A stretch of 25,363 nt of DNA from Candidatus Nitrosotalea sp. FS (GTDB taxonomy: Archaea; Thermoproteota; Nitrososphaeria; Nitrososphaerales; Nitrosopumilaceae). The DNA lies in the NCBI RefSeq assembly GCF_011319475.1, contig NZ_RCMC01000271.1:11277-36639 (forward strand), in the 5' to 3' direction. The notes below the pieces were generated by a model that was given only the letters and a program-made list of their open reading frames with translations, had not been told where the DNA came from and searched no databases. The position numbers were made by a program, and so were the translations under genes. Position 1 is the first letter of the stretch; each line of letters opens with the position of its first letter. This document shows positions 1 through 7,029 of this stretch, piece by piece.

Positions 1-1
1 C

Positions 2-1285
2 CATGGGTCTGCAAAAATAATGGCCACACTGATTGTTCCTTTGGACCAATCTCCTGGATTGTACCAAGCATTTGTCAAATTTGAAGGAAGATCACATGCT
101 GTTAATGTTCCAGTTTCATATGCCGTACTGAAAAAACTTCAACCAAAAGATCTTCCCACTGTAATACAAGGACAACAAGGGGATACACTATATGGAAACG
201 GGTACATTGGAGGAGGATTTGATATGTCAAACAGGTATAATGCAGGAGACTGGCGTCAATATTATTTTGATGTAACTGATAAAACAATCAATTCTATTGC
301 AATGACTCTATCTTGGAAAGATCCTGACACAAACCTATCTGTCTTTGTAATAGATCCACAGGGAAAAATTATTCAAACAAATAATCCTCCAGGTGTGATG
401 GGACAGTTCCAGGGGTGGCCAACCAGTGACTGGCTTGGTCCAAGCACCTCATTTAGTGAAGGGGGAGGATTTTATCCGGTAAAGAACAAGGACACAACAT
501 CTACTGCATTATACGCATCGGTAAATCAAACTGGTGTTTATTCTGTGTTGATACATGCTCCATTGTTTGGAGGAAGATCAATCTCAGAACCTGTTACTAT
601 TACTACCAAATTTTCCACTCTATTACCAATAGAGTCTCAACCTCAGTTGATTGTAGACATTCCACTTTTCATTAATAGTAATTACACCATGAATCCAAAA
701 ATAATTGGACAAGGAATTGAGGATGCAAAATATTATCTTGATGGCACTGAACCAAAAACAATTAACCAAACTGGACTGGCAAAAGATGTGAAAAGTCTTT
801 CTGAAGGAGAACATGATATTCAATTTACAATAACTGATACTGTAGGTCATGATGTTTCAAAAGAATTCAAGTTTGTTATAGATAACACTACGCCACAGAT
901 TATAGTAAAATCGCCAAAGAACAATTCTCAAGTTTCTGGGATAGTTGATATTGATTTAGATGTAAATGAACTAAATCCTGCACAAAAAGACTGGCTTACT
1001 GTGCAAACTCCAAAACAGATCTTCCATGATGTCAAAAATATCCAATTTGATACAACCTCTATCACAAATGGAAACTATACTATTCCGGTAACTGCAAAAG
1101 ACAGGGCAGGAAATACTGGAATTGCAGACATTGTGTTAAATGTAGACAATTCTCCAAATGTTATGTCTAACTCAACTGGAAGCGATCAGAATCTCATAAT
1201 TTTTGAGATCCTAGTTGGGATTGGAATTGTATCTACAATAACCATTTTCACTTTGAAAAGATTGAAAATTTCAAAAAGAGGCTAG
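2..1285 (+). CDS. C-terminal part of a membrane-anchored surface protein, probably an S8 (subtilisin-like) protease; 5' truncated
   Basis: The frame is open from base 2, with no stop before the ATG at 20, so the gene almost certainly begins upstream of the window. The visible 427 residues look extracellular: a beta-rich stretch ending in a PVSYAV-like segment, then a jelly-roll-like region rich in Gly, Asp, Asn and Trp, then two Ig/cadherin-like beta-sandwich repeats with 'VIDNTTPQI' and 'AKDRAGNTG' signatures. The C-terminus has one hydrophobic helix (IIFEILVGIGIVSTITIF) followed by basic residues (KRLKISKRG), a stop-transfer anchor that places the rest outside the cell. The first 35 residues resemble the region after the catalytic domain of archaeal subtilases, but no catalytic Asp, His or Ser motif lies inside the window, so protease identity is inference. 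It ends 39 bp before the Rieske gene, which has its own TATA box. Confidence 0.6.
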   Translation, partial: HGSAKIMATLIVPLDQSPGLYQAFVKFEGRSHAVNVPVSYAVLKKLQPKDLPTVIQGQQGDTLYGNGYIGGGFDMSNRYNAGDWRQYYFDVTDKTINSIAMTLSWKDPDTNLSVFVIDPQGKIIQTNNPPGVMGQFQGWPTSDWLGPSTSFSEGGGFYPVKNKDTTSTALYASVNQTGVYSVLIHAPLFGGRSISEPVTITTKFSTLLPIESQPQLIVDIPLFINSNYTMNPKIIGQGIEDAKYYLDGTEPKTINQTGLAKDVKSLSEGEHDIQFTITDTVGHDVSKEFKFVIDNTTPQIIVKSPKNNSQVSGIVDIDLDVNELNPAQKDWLTVQTPKQIFHDVKNIQFDTTSITNGNYTIPVTAKDRAGNTGIADIVLNVDNSPNVMSNSTGSDQNLIIFEILVGIGIVSTITIFTLKRLKISKRG

Positions 1286-1291
1286 ACAAGG

Positions 1292-1299
1292 TTTATATG
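1292..1299 (+). promoter_or_regulatory. TATA box of the Rieske-cytochrome b unit
   Basis: TTTATATG is centred about 29 bp before the ATG at 1325. The spacing predicts a near-leaderless transcript, as for other genes in this window. It separates the Rieske-cytochrome unit from the surface-protein gene that ends at 1285. Confidence 0.55.
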
Positions 1300-1324
1300 C
1301 AATTTTTCAAGAACGGAGCTTTGG

Positions 1325-1933
1325 ATGTCTGAGCAAGATTCTGCCAAGGATGCCCTATCTAGACGTGATTTTCTTAAATTACTTGGAGCCGCCGGAGTTG
1401 CTTTGACATTTACGCCGTTTGTGCCATGGGGTAAATTCATGCCAAATCCGTCTAATGCTTCCCTTGAGAGAGCTCAAGTCATCTTGCCTGACGGAACACA
1501 GGCAAACGTCAAGACTTTCCCAAAGAATCACTCCGAGGTTATCACTTATCCAAAAACAGGAGACTCTGTACTTGATCAGGAGGCATTCAAAAAATGGCAG
1601 TTTATACGATTACCAGAAGAACTTGGTGGTGACAAGGATGATGTTAGCGCTTTTAGAGCCTATAGTATGGTTTGTTTGCATTTGTGGTGTTTGTGGAAAT
1701 ACTGGCCACAAGAAGGTAGAAAAAGAGGTGAATGTCCATGTCATGGAAGTATGTACAATCCATTGAATGGAAAAGCATTTGCAGGACCTGCTTCACTTCA
1801 GGCATCGCCGTCAAATGTATTGGCAACTCTTTATTTTGAAACAGATAATGATGGAAATTTATGGATTAAACCAGCTGTGTGGTCTGTAAACGAAAATGGA
1901 GTAGTAGGATATGGTCGTTTCCTTAAAACGTAG
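1325..1933 (+). CDS. Rieske iron-sulfur protein of a bc1/b6f-like complex (Tat-exported)
   Basis: This is the Rieske [2Fe-2S] subunit that would take electrons from quinol and pass them to a cytochrome or copper carrier on the outer face of the membrane. The N-terminus has a twin-arginine signal (SRRDFLKLLG, residues 12-21) followed by a hydrophobic helix that can act as anchor. Cluster box I is CLHLWC (ligands Cys117 and His119, disulfide Cys122) and box II is CPCHGS (ligands Cys137 and His140, disulfide Cys139). All six key residues are present, but box I departs from the usual CTHLGC: Leu replaces Thr and Trp replaces Gly, followed by an aromatic LWKYWP stretch. The stop overlaps the next gene's start by 23 bp, indicating translational coupling with cytochrome b. 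Family assignment is firm; the partner assignment comes from gene order. Confidence 0.93.
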   Translation: MSEQDSAKDALSRRDFLKLLGAAGVALTFTPFVPWGKFMPNPSNASLERAQVILPDGTQANVKTFPKNHSEVITYPKTGDSVLDQEAFKKWQFIRLPEELGGDKDDVSAFRAYSMVCLHLWCLWKYWPQEGRKRGECPCHGSMYNPLNGKAFAGPASLQASPSNVLATLYFETDNDGNLWIKPAVWSVNENGVVGYGRFLKT

Positions 1934-2600
1934 AAACGGTCTAGTAGATTTCTTCTACTGGATTTGGGATGGGCTGGAACGAACTGTATTCATCGGTACC
2001 AAGTTTTCATTTCCTGCAAGATTTGTAAGTCCTTTCGGATTCTTGGGAATGCTCACATTTGTAATATTTGTAATTCTTGGAATCACTGGTGCGTTATTGA
2101 TGTTCTATTATCAACCAATATTAGATAGAGCTTGGGACAGTGTTGCCAAAATCAATGATACTGTTCCATATGGATTTATGATACGAAATATTCACTATCA
2201 CGCATCAAATGCAATGGTTCTACTTGCAGTACTTCACATGTATTATCAATACTTTAGTGGTAGATACAAGATACGAAATGAAATCATTTGGGTTACTGGT
2301 GTAGTACTTGGTACTGTAACTATCTTGGAAGCCTTTACCGGTTATGATATTATATTTAGTGAACGCGCTGAACTTGCAATCAGTATAGCAGCATCGCTTA
2401 CAAATTCTATGCCAGTGGTAGGACCTACAATTCGTGATGCCATGTTTGGATCTGGATTTGCTGACTTTATTCTCAGGTTCTATACGATGCACGTATTTCT
2501 CTTACCGATAGTAATGTTGGGACTTATGGCAGTTCACATGCCACGATTCTTGGTCTTTGATGTGCCAATGGTATGGCAATCTCGGGAGCAATATTTCTGA
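1911..2600 (+). CDS. Cytochrome b/b6, N-terminal four-helix haem-binding part (frame ends early)
   Basis: This 229-residue frame carries the di-haem core of a cytochrome b. Helix B has His95 and His109 (14 apart) and helix D has His194 and His209 (15 apart). The 15-residue helix D spacing is the cytochrome b6 type; mitochondrial-type cytochrome b has 14. The start overlaps the Rieske gene by 23 bp. The frame runs through helix D and DVPMV, then reads WQSREQYF and stops, while the frame starting at 2573 continues the protein. Restoring one base near 2572 (GTATGG to GTAATGG) would give DVPMV-MAISGAIF and one continuous protein of about 480 residues with an intact helix E. Either a single gene is broken here by a sequence error or mutation, or it is a true b6/subunit IV-like split. 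Confidence 0.85.
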   Translation: MVVSLKRRNGLVDFFYWIWDGLERTVFIGTKFSFPARFVSPFGFLGMLTFVIFVILGITGALLMFYYQPILDRAWDSVAKINDTVPYGFMIRNIHYHASNAMVLLAVLHMYYQYFSGRYKIRNEIIWVTGVVLGTVTILEAFTGYDIIFSERAELAISIAASLTNSMPVVGPTIRDAMFGSGFADFILRFYTMHVFLLPIVMLGLMAVHMPRFLVFDVPMVWQSREQYF

Positions 2601-3349
2601 CAGGTGGAGTCTTCCCAGTGGACCTTGGTTCCAAATTTGAACCCACGGTACCGCCAGGTATCACTGTACCTGAATGGTATCTTACTGGAATCTATGCATT
2701 CTTGAGAACGCAATATGACAAATTTGTAACAGGAGTACTATGGCCAGGCATATTCATTGTAGCAATTGCAATGACTCCATTTATAGACCGATACAAGAAA
2801 TTCTCATGGAAAGATAGGCCAATAGTAACCGCATTTGGAATTACTGGAATAACGCAAGTTATGGTGACAACATATTGGGGCTTTTACATTACACCTGATG
2901 TAACAAAACCTCTAGTTGCTAGACTTGTAATTGATCCGATATTTTTCTACCTGATAATGCTATTGCTTGTTCCAATAGGATTTGGATTCTCATATATGAT
3001 GATATTGCTTGCAAAAGAATCCGAAAGAAAGGCAAAATTGGCAGCTTCAAAAGGTCCACATAAAGCATCACCTATCAATCTCTCTGGAAAATGGATAAAT
3101 TGGTTAATTGTAGGACTTTTGGCATTCCAAGTATATCTTAACATCGCAGCATACAATGCAGCTCTGAGTGGAATGAAAAACTTTGCACTATTCCTAACTG
3201 GACTGATTCTTATGGTATTTGCTGGACTATTCCATTTGTACAGACACGGACTAAATGAAGCAAAGAAGATCCCTACTCCACCGCCTGCCGAGTCTGAATC
3301 TCCAAAACCACTTGATGGTAAAGAATCAGCTGCAACTCTGCCTTCGTAG
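2573..3349 (+). CDS. Cytochrome b C-terminal part / subunit IV-like, with PEWY motif
   Basis: This frame carries the quinol-oxidation (Qo) half of the b-type cytochrome: PEWY at residues 33-36, followed by YAFLRTQYDK, typical of the helix E-F region. After two further core helices it has extra membrane segments (about residues 110-140, 170-190 and 205-225) and a Pro-rich cytoplasmic tail, making it longer than chloroplast subunit IV. It overlaps the upstream cytochrome frame by 28 bp in the -1 register. If translated separately from the ATG at 2573, its first helix would be only about 16 residues (MAISGAIFLTGGVFPV) and no Shine-Dalgarno sequence is visible. That favours a single ancestral gene with a lost base, although a coupled two-subunit arrangement cannot be excluded. 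Confidence 0.85.
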   Translation: MAISGAIFLTGGVFPVDLGSKFEPTVPPGITVPEWYLTGIYAFLRTQYDKFVTGVLWPGIFIVAIAMTPFIDRYKKFSWKDRPIVTAFGITGITQVMVTTYWGFYITPDVTKPLVARLVIDPIFFYLIMLLLVPIGFGFSYMMILLAKESERKAKLAASKGPHKASPINLSGKWINWLIVGLLAFQVYLNIAAYNAALSGMKNFALFLTGLILMVFAGLFHLYRHGLNEAKKIPTPPPAESESPKPLDGKESAATLPS

Positions 3350-3401
3350 ATCTTAATCCTAGAGATCAATTCATAATTCGTTTTAATTATTTTTTGTATA
3401 G

Positions 3402-3409
3402 CTTTATAA
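3402..3409 (+). promoter_or_regulatory. Candidate TATA box of the blue copper protein gene
   Basis: CTTTATAA lies in the 50-bp A/T-rich gap after the cytochrome gene. It falls inside the longest possible reading of the copper-protein gene (TTG at 3394), so if it is the real promoter, translation must begin further down, at the TTG at 3424 or 3436. An alternative TATA-like stretch (TTGTATAG, 3394-3401) would fit the 3424 start. Confidence 0.35.
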
Positions 3410-3423
3410 GACTAAAAACAAGA

Positions 3424-3906
3424 TTGGCAAATAGTTTGAGTCTTCCATCCTCCAGTCATGCGTATGGAATAGGATTAATTGCAGTTATTGTAGGTGCTGC
3501 CATAGGTGTTTCATATTATCAGCTTTATTTTATACCAGAACTTAATGCCAAGCCAATAATTCCGGAAAAAATTCTCAAACCAGGTGACACTACAACAATA
3601 ATTATTGTTCCTGGTGCAGAAAACTCAGCACAAGAGCAAAACTTTACGCCAAAAACCACCAAGGCTCAACTTGGAGTAAATAATCTAGTCGTTTGGAAGA
3701 ATACTGGTGAAACTGCTCATACAGTAACCCCTGATAAGCCATTCAAGGACCAATATAGTGGAGACTTTGGCTCTCCTGGAGTTATCAAACCAGGTGCCAG
3801 CTATCAATTTGTCTTTACACAAGAAGTAGTTGTGCCATATCACTGCGAACCTCATCCATGGATGAAGGGACAGATAACCATAGAACATGGGGCTTTAACG
3901 TCCTAG
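3424..3906 (+). CDS. Membrane-anchored plastocyanin-like blue copper protein
   Basis: A single-copper electron carrier expected to sit outside the membrane and accept electrons from the Rieske/cytochrome b complex just upstream. An N-terminal hydrophobic helix (AYGIGLIAVIVGAAIGVSYY) anchors it. The cupredoxin domain follows, with the classic type 1 ligands: His in GETAHTV, then Cys, His and Met in YHCEPHPWM. The 'PGVIKPGASYQFVF' strand before the Cys is typical of the fold. No in-frame ATG exists near the start. TTG codons at 3394, 3424 and 3436 are possible, and a TATA-like site at 3402-3409 argues against 3394, so 3424 is a compromise. Gene order Rieske-cytochrome b-plastocyanin is the expected complex III arrangement of ammonia-oxidising archaea (recalled knowledge). 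Confidence 0.9.
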   Translation: MANSLSLPSSSHAYGIGLIAVIVGAAIGVSYYQLYFIPELNAKPIIPEKILKPGDTTTIIIVPGAENSAQEQNFTPKTTKAQLGVNNLVVWKNTGETAHTVTPDKPFKDQYSGDFGSPGVIKPGASYQFVFTQEVVVPYHCEPHPWMKGQITIEHGALTS

Positions 3907-3920
3907 GAAAATTATAAAAT

Positions 3921-4271
3921 CTAGGGCATTAACTTCCCAAAAACAACATCGCTTTCGATCTCTTTATGCTCCTGAATTATTGATGCTCTAAATTTTATCT
4001 CATGAATCTCTTTTGGTTCAAATTCTATAGAAGCCGTAAACTCTACTGAATTTTGTTGCATGTCATTTTTGTTGATAAACAATCTTGAGAGATTCTGTGA
4101 TATGGATTTGTTATTATATGATCTATATACTATCAGTTGATTAGAGCCTAGAATTTGGGTATTTACTACTACACCATCATATCTTCCTGAATAATTTACT
4201 TGGATCTTTCCTCTTATTGTCTCATTACGCTTGAAAGTCATGTTTTCTAATTTCAACTCGATGTCTTTCAT
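3921..4271 (-). CDS. Hypothetical all-beta protein (possibly arrestin-like sandwich)
   Basis: I do not recognise this 116-residue protein at family level. It has no signal peptide, membrane helix or cysteine. Its sequence alternates short beta-type segments; the pattern near the start (LKLENMTFKRNETIRGKI) and the 'EFEPKEIHEIKFRASI' segment recall arrestin-N-like beta sandwiches, which is only a weak structural guess. It is convergent with the copper protein gene (14 bp between stops). An A/T-rich element (AATTAAATTA, 4298-4307) about 31 bp upstream could be its promoter. Confidence 0.6.
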   Translation of the reverse strand: MKDIELKLENMTFKRNETIRGKIQVNYSGRYDGVVVNTQILGSNQLIVYRSYNNKSISQNLSRLFINKNDMQQNSVEFTASIEFEPKEIHEIKFRASIIQEHKEIESDVVFGKLMP

Positions 4272-4349
4272 ATTGTATCTGATCTTCAGGTGAAGATAAT
4301 TAAATTATTGGAACATGTGTAAGATTTTTTCTTTGTATTATCTAGAAAG

Positions 4350-4424
4350 CGGGCCCGAAGGGCTTCGATCCCTTGACCACTGGATTAGAAGTCCAGCACT
4401 CTATCCAAGCTGAGCTACAGGCCC
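4350..4424 (-). tRNA. tRNA-Arg (anticodon TCT)
   Basis: On the minus strand the sequence folds as a complete cloverleaf. The 7-bp acceptor is GGGCCTG with CGGGCCC (one U-G pair), the D-stem GCTC/GAGT, the anticodon stem CTGGA/TCCAG around the loop CTTCTAA giving anticodon TCT, and the T-stem AAGGG/CCCTT. There is no intron and CCA is not encoded; the discriminator base is G. It reads AGA codons. G15 in the D-loop and A37 after U36 make it a plausible target for archaeosine and t6A, whose enzymes are encoded elsewhere in the window. Confidence 0.95.
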
Positions 4425-4444
4425 AAATACCGGGCAATTAGTAG

Positions 4445-4454
4445 CCATATTAAG
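4445..4454 (-). promoter_or_regulatory. TATA box of tRNA-Arg
   Basis: CTTAATATGG on the minus strand is centred 26 bp before the first base of the tRNA. It lies just beyond the stop of the glycosylase gene (4460). Confidence 0.45.
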
Positions 4455-4459
4455 GGTTT

Positions 4460-5311
4460 TTACAACCAATTTTTTTTGTTAAGATCCCTTTCCATCTTGA
4501 AGAGAAATTGTTGTGAATAACCTGCATATGGACCAAAATATTCTAAAATTTCACCGTGAAGTTTTTCATATTTTTTTTCTGTCACAGGTTTTTCTGTAAC
4601 ATTACTGAAAAACTTTTTGTAATATTTCAACAAAATTCTTTGTGTCCACCTATCAATTGGAAATGCTTCCATTTTGTCAAGAGAAAATAATGCAATGCAA
4701 TCTGCTACCTTGTTGCCTATTCCACGAATTTTTTTCAGAGATTCTAAAGTAGTATGATAATCAGCTTTCTTTAATAATGCAAAATCAATCTTTCCAGATT
4801 CCACTGCCTGAGATGCCTCTTTGACATATTTTGCTCTAAATCCAAGTTTACACTCGATCAGCTCTCTCATGGATGCATTTGCAAGTGTCTCAGCTTTTGG
4901 AAATGTGGTCAACTCATATCCTTCAAACCTCTTCCTGGTGCCAAACTTTTTGCACAAATTTTCTAACATTGATTTGATATTTTGTATGGATGAATTTGAA
5001 GAACAGATAAAAGATATGTAGCATTGAAACGGATCTTGTCTTATCAATCTCAGTCCTGGTGATTGTTTTACTGCACCTGCTACTATCTTGTCTCTACTAA
5101 TGTCTAATAATATTTTTTTTAGGTTATCGTCTGCTCTAAAAAAATTGTCTATATTGTTGGATGCTGATTTAGCACTAAACGGTGATTGGTTTAAAATGAT
5201 AAGATCCTGACCATCTATGCCTACCCATTGATCTTTAATTTTATTCCAGAGGAAAACCTGTCCACTGTTAATTGTAGTTTCTATGTTTATTGCGGTAAAT
5301 GTCTTCTGCAT
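4460..5311 (-). CDS. ogg: 8-oxoguanine DNA glycosylase / AP lyase, Ogg1 type
   Basis: Bifunctional base-excision repair enzyme that removes 8-oxoguanine opposite C and can cut the abasic site. The 283 residues follow the eukaryotic Ogg1 layout: an N-terminal TBP-like beta domain with SGQVFLW (residues 16-22), then RQDPFQCYISFICSSNSSI (91-109), very close to the RQDP...SFICSSN segment of human OGG1. The helix-hairpin-helix/GPD region follows: GIGNKVADC (197-205) with catalytic Lys201, and FPIDRW with Asp220. The 19-residue Lys-Asp spacing equals that of human Lys249/Asp268. The start ATG is 1 bp after the stop of the beta-CASP nuclease reading frame, so the two are probably cotranscribed. It belongs to the true Ogg1 family, not the AGOG or Ogg2 groups common in other archaea. 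Confidence 0.93.
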   Translation of the reverse strand: MQKTFTAINIETTINSGQVFLWNKIKDQWVGIDGQDLIILNQSPFSAKSASNNIDNFFRADDNLKKILLDISRDKIVAGAVKQSPGLRLIRQDPFQCYISFICSSNSSIQNIKSMLENLCKKFGTRKRFEGYELTTFPKAETLANASMRELIECKLGFRAKYVKEASQAVESGKIDFALLKKADYHTTLESLKKIRGIGNKVADCIALFSLDKMEAFPIDRWTQRILLKYYKKFFSNVTEKPVTEKKYEKLHGEILEYFGPYAGYSQQFLFKMERDLNKKNWL

Positions 5312-5312
5312 G

Positions 5313-5561
5313 TTATACGTTTATTGTTTCACCAGCTTCTGGTGCATGAGCATCAAACCCAAACTTTTCATGTATCTCGTCTGCAAACTTTGTACAAGAG
5401 TCGCTGTCTCCATGAATGGTGAGAACCTTGGGATTGCCCTTGATTTTTTTCATCATCTCAAAAAGAGAATTTCTATCTGCATGTCCTGAAAATTCAAACT
5501 GTCTTACTTCTGCTTCACACTTGAATTCTTTCCCTCTCATACCTACTCTGCCGGTGTCCAA
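5313..5561 (-). CDS. Beta-CASP metallo-beta-lactamase nuclease, C-terminal fragment (frame broken)
   Basis: This frame carries the last part of the nuclease encoded at 5543-6568. It includes the conserved terminal motif FSGHADR, whose His is a metal ligand (motif C), and the usual C-terminal 'VLTIHGDSDSCTKFADEIHEKFG' segment. The residues encoded just before its ATG (GTPGRKLLDTGRVG, in this frame and lying upstream of the ATG at 5561) continue the family sequence after SYQGE in the other frame. So this is not a separate gene but the tail of the same protein, reached by a one-base shift. On its own it would be inactive. Confidence 0.85.
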   Translation of the reverse strand: MDTGRVGMRGKEFKCEAEVRQFEFSGHADRNSLFEMMKKIKGNPKVLTIHGDSDSCTKFADEIHEKFGFDAHAPEAGETINV

Positions 5562-6568
5562 AAGTTTTCTTCCTGGTGTTCCTCTCCTTGATATGATACC
5601 AATGCAATACCGTTTTTCTTGTCTGCTGCCAAGTGTTGTAAATAAAATACTGCGGACCCACCAACTAACATACCTGCAGGTGAAATTATGACAGCTGGTT
5701 CATCTAATGCTCTCTTTCTTTCTTTTTCTCCCTTTATCCATATTGCTTGATGAACAGAATCAGAAAAGACTTTTGGATCACGTAAATATTCTGGATAGTT
5801 CAACATTATCTCATTTACTTTAACAGCCATACCGTCCATTACAATTCTATGTTTGAACCCTGCATTCTTTAGGACACATGCAATCTCTTGTGATCTTTCT
5901 ACTGAAAAAGCAGGCACAAATAATGAGCCTTTTCTATCTAGTACTTCATATGCAAATTCCATGAATTTTTCTTCTGATTCATTTCGAGGCATCTGGTTTG
6001 TTTGGGAATATGTACTCTCTGTAATGATCAAATCAATCTCTCCAAAATCAAGATCTGCCTCTCTTAGCATTCTTGATCCTCTCGGATTGATATCTGCAGT
6101 GTAAAACAGCCTCTTATTTTCAGATTCTACTAGAACTGATGCCCCACCTAAAACATGGCCTGATTCAAGCAGTTGAAAAGATGCATTTCCTCGTTCCACC
6201 TTCTCTTTGTATTTTATCTCTCTTGAATGCATCATCATCTTTGAAACACTGGCAAAATCATACGGTAGTTGACTTTTCTGAATTCTGAGCATATCTTCAA
6301 TTAATAATCTTGAAAGGTCAAATGTCGGGGGAGTGGCATATACATCAGTACTGCCATTTACAAAGAGTGAAGGCATGTTTCCTGAGTGATCTAGGTGAGC
6401 ATGAGTTATGATGGCAGCATTAATTTCATGTGGGTTAACCGAAATTGGATATAATGACTCCTTTTTTAGCTCTACTCCATAGTCTAATAGAAAACTAGCC
6501 CCGTCACAATTGACTTGGAAAGCTGATCTGCCCACTTCCCTGGCTGCCCCCAATACTCTTACTTGCAA
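5543..6568 (-). CDS. Beta-CASP metallo-beta-lactamase RNase (aCPSF2-like), N-terminal part with frameshift
   Basis: Zinc-dependent RNase of the archaeal CPSF73-like family, used in RNA 3'-end processing and decay. The metallo-beta-lactamase core has HAHLDH (His56, His58, Asp60, His61), a second His in ESGHVLGG, and Asp in YTADINPRGS. The inserted beta-CASP domain contains FVPAFSVERSQE and PAVIISPAGML. There is no N-terminal KH domain, so it resembles aCPSF2 rather than aCPSF1. The protein departs from family sequence at SYQGE, then reads EHQEENFWTPAE and stops. One extra G near 5598-5602 (GAGGAAC to GAGGGAAC in the coding strand) would restore GTPGRKLLDTG and a protein of about 420 residues. 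The start is TTG, 29 bp after a TATA box. Confidence 0.88.
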   Translation of the reverse strand: MQVRVLGAAREVGRSAFQVNCDGASFLLDYGVELKKESLYPISVNPHEINAAIITHAHLDHSGNMPSLFVNGSTDVYATPPTFDLSRLLIEDMLRIQKSQLPYDFASVSKMMMHSREIKYKEKVERGNASFQLLESGHVLGGASVLVESENKRLFYTADINPRGSRMLREADLDFGEIDLIITESTYSQTNQMPRNESEEKFMEFAYEVLDRKGSLFVPAFSVERSQEIACVLKNAGFKHRIVMDGMAVKVNEIMLNYPEYLRDPKVFSDSVHQAIWIKGEKERKRALDEPAVIISPAGMLVGGSAVFYLQHLAADKKNGIALVSYQGEEHQEENFWTPAE

Positions 6569-6592
6569 GAATTCAAAACTTTTCCAAAGGAC

Positions 6593-6600
6593 TTTTAAAT
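6593..6600 (-). promoter_or_regulatory. TATA box of the nuclease-glycosylase unit
   Basis: ATTTAAAA on the minus strand is centred 29 bp before the TTG start at 6568, giving a leaderless transcript. It supports TTG as the true start. Confidence 0.5.
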
Positions 6601-6656
6601 CTTTAGCACTTGATCTTGGTCTGATCTGTTATGTATCTTGCATAATTTACAAAAGA

Positions 6657-6664
6657 CTTAATTA
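6657..6664 (+). promoter_or_regulatory. TATA box of the 73-aa protein gene
   Basis: CTTAATTA is centred 27 bp before the ATG at 6688. It lies in a 119-bp divergent intergenic region shared with the nuclease promoter. Confidence 0.45.
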
Positions 6665-6687
6665 GATCAAAAAAAAATGATCCGAGT

Positions 6688-6909
6688 ATGGGTAGAACTT
6701 TTGAACAATGGTGGAGTACAATCCCAAAAGACCTCAGAGACAAAGTTCGAAGAGGCGATGAAGGAAACAAACCATTATTGAATCAAATAAACTGGATTTG
6801 GGTTCACAATATGATGAATCAGAAAGGAGATCTAAATCCTACATCTGCGGAATTGCTTGACTGGGTAACATCAGGCCAGATTGAAGCAATGCGCCAAATA
6901 AAGAAGTAA
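6688..6909 (+). CDS. Small hypothetical protein, Trp-rich (73 aa)
   Basis: A 73-residue soluble protein that I recognise only as the sort of small conserved hypothetical found in ammonia-oxidising archaea. It is mainly helical, with several Trp residues (EQWW, NWIWVHNMM, LLDWV), a basic patch (DLRDKVRRGD) and no Cys. It has its own TATA box and is followed by a long T-rich tract, so it appears to be a single-gene transcript. That independent promoter and terminator, with the clean start, support it as a real gene. No function can be given. Confidence 0.75.
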   Translation: MGRTFEQWWSTIPKDLRDKVRRGDEGNKPLLNQINWIWVHNMMNQKGDLNPTSAELLDWVTSGQIEAMRQIKK

Positions 6910-6924
6910 AAATATCATTTATAC

Positions 6925-6950
6925 TTTCTTTTTGTTTTTCTTTTCTTTTT
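6925..6950 (+). terminator. T-rich transcription terminator
   Basis: A 26-base tract with 22 T residues (runs of T5 broken by C, G) starts 15 bp after the stop of the 73-aa gene. Oligo-T tracts without a hairpin are the usual archaeal intrinsic terminator. Confidence 0.5.
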
Positions 6951-6995
6951 GAAATTGAAATAATTCTATAACTCCGTTATAGATTTTGCAGATCA

Positions 6996-7003
6996 TTTAA
7001 ATA
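6996..7003 (+). promoter_or_regulatory. TATA box of the ferredoxin gene
   Basis: TTTAAATA is centred about 30 bp before the ATG at 7030. The ATG at 7011 is out of frame with the ferredoxin, and a start site near 7025 would exclude it from the mRNA. Confidence 0.5.
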
Positions 7004-7029
7004 GCAAACGATGAAAGATCAAAAACAGA

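Noticed and set aside
2555..2600. Programmed -1 ribosomal frameshift in cytochrome b
   Set aside because: No X-XXY-YYZ slippery heptamer or downstream pseudoknot is apparent; a missing base or a true split explains it better.
2947..3369. 140-aa minus-strand frame inside the cytochrome b C-terminal part
   Set aside because: Antisense to membrane helices and the Pro-rich tail; no promoter or family resemblance.
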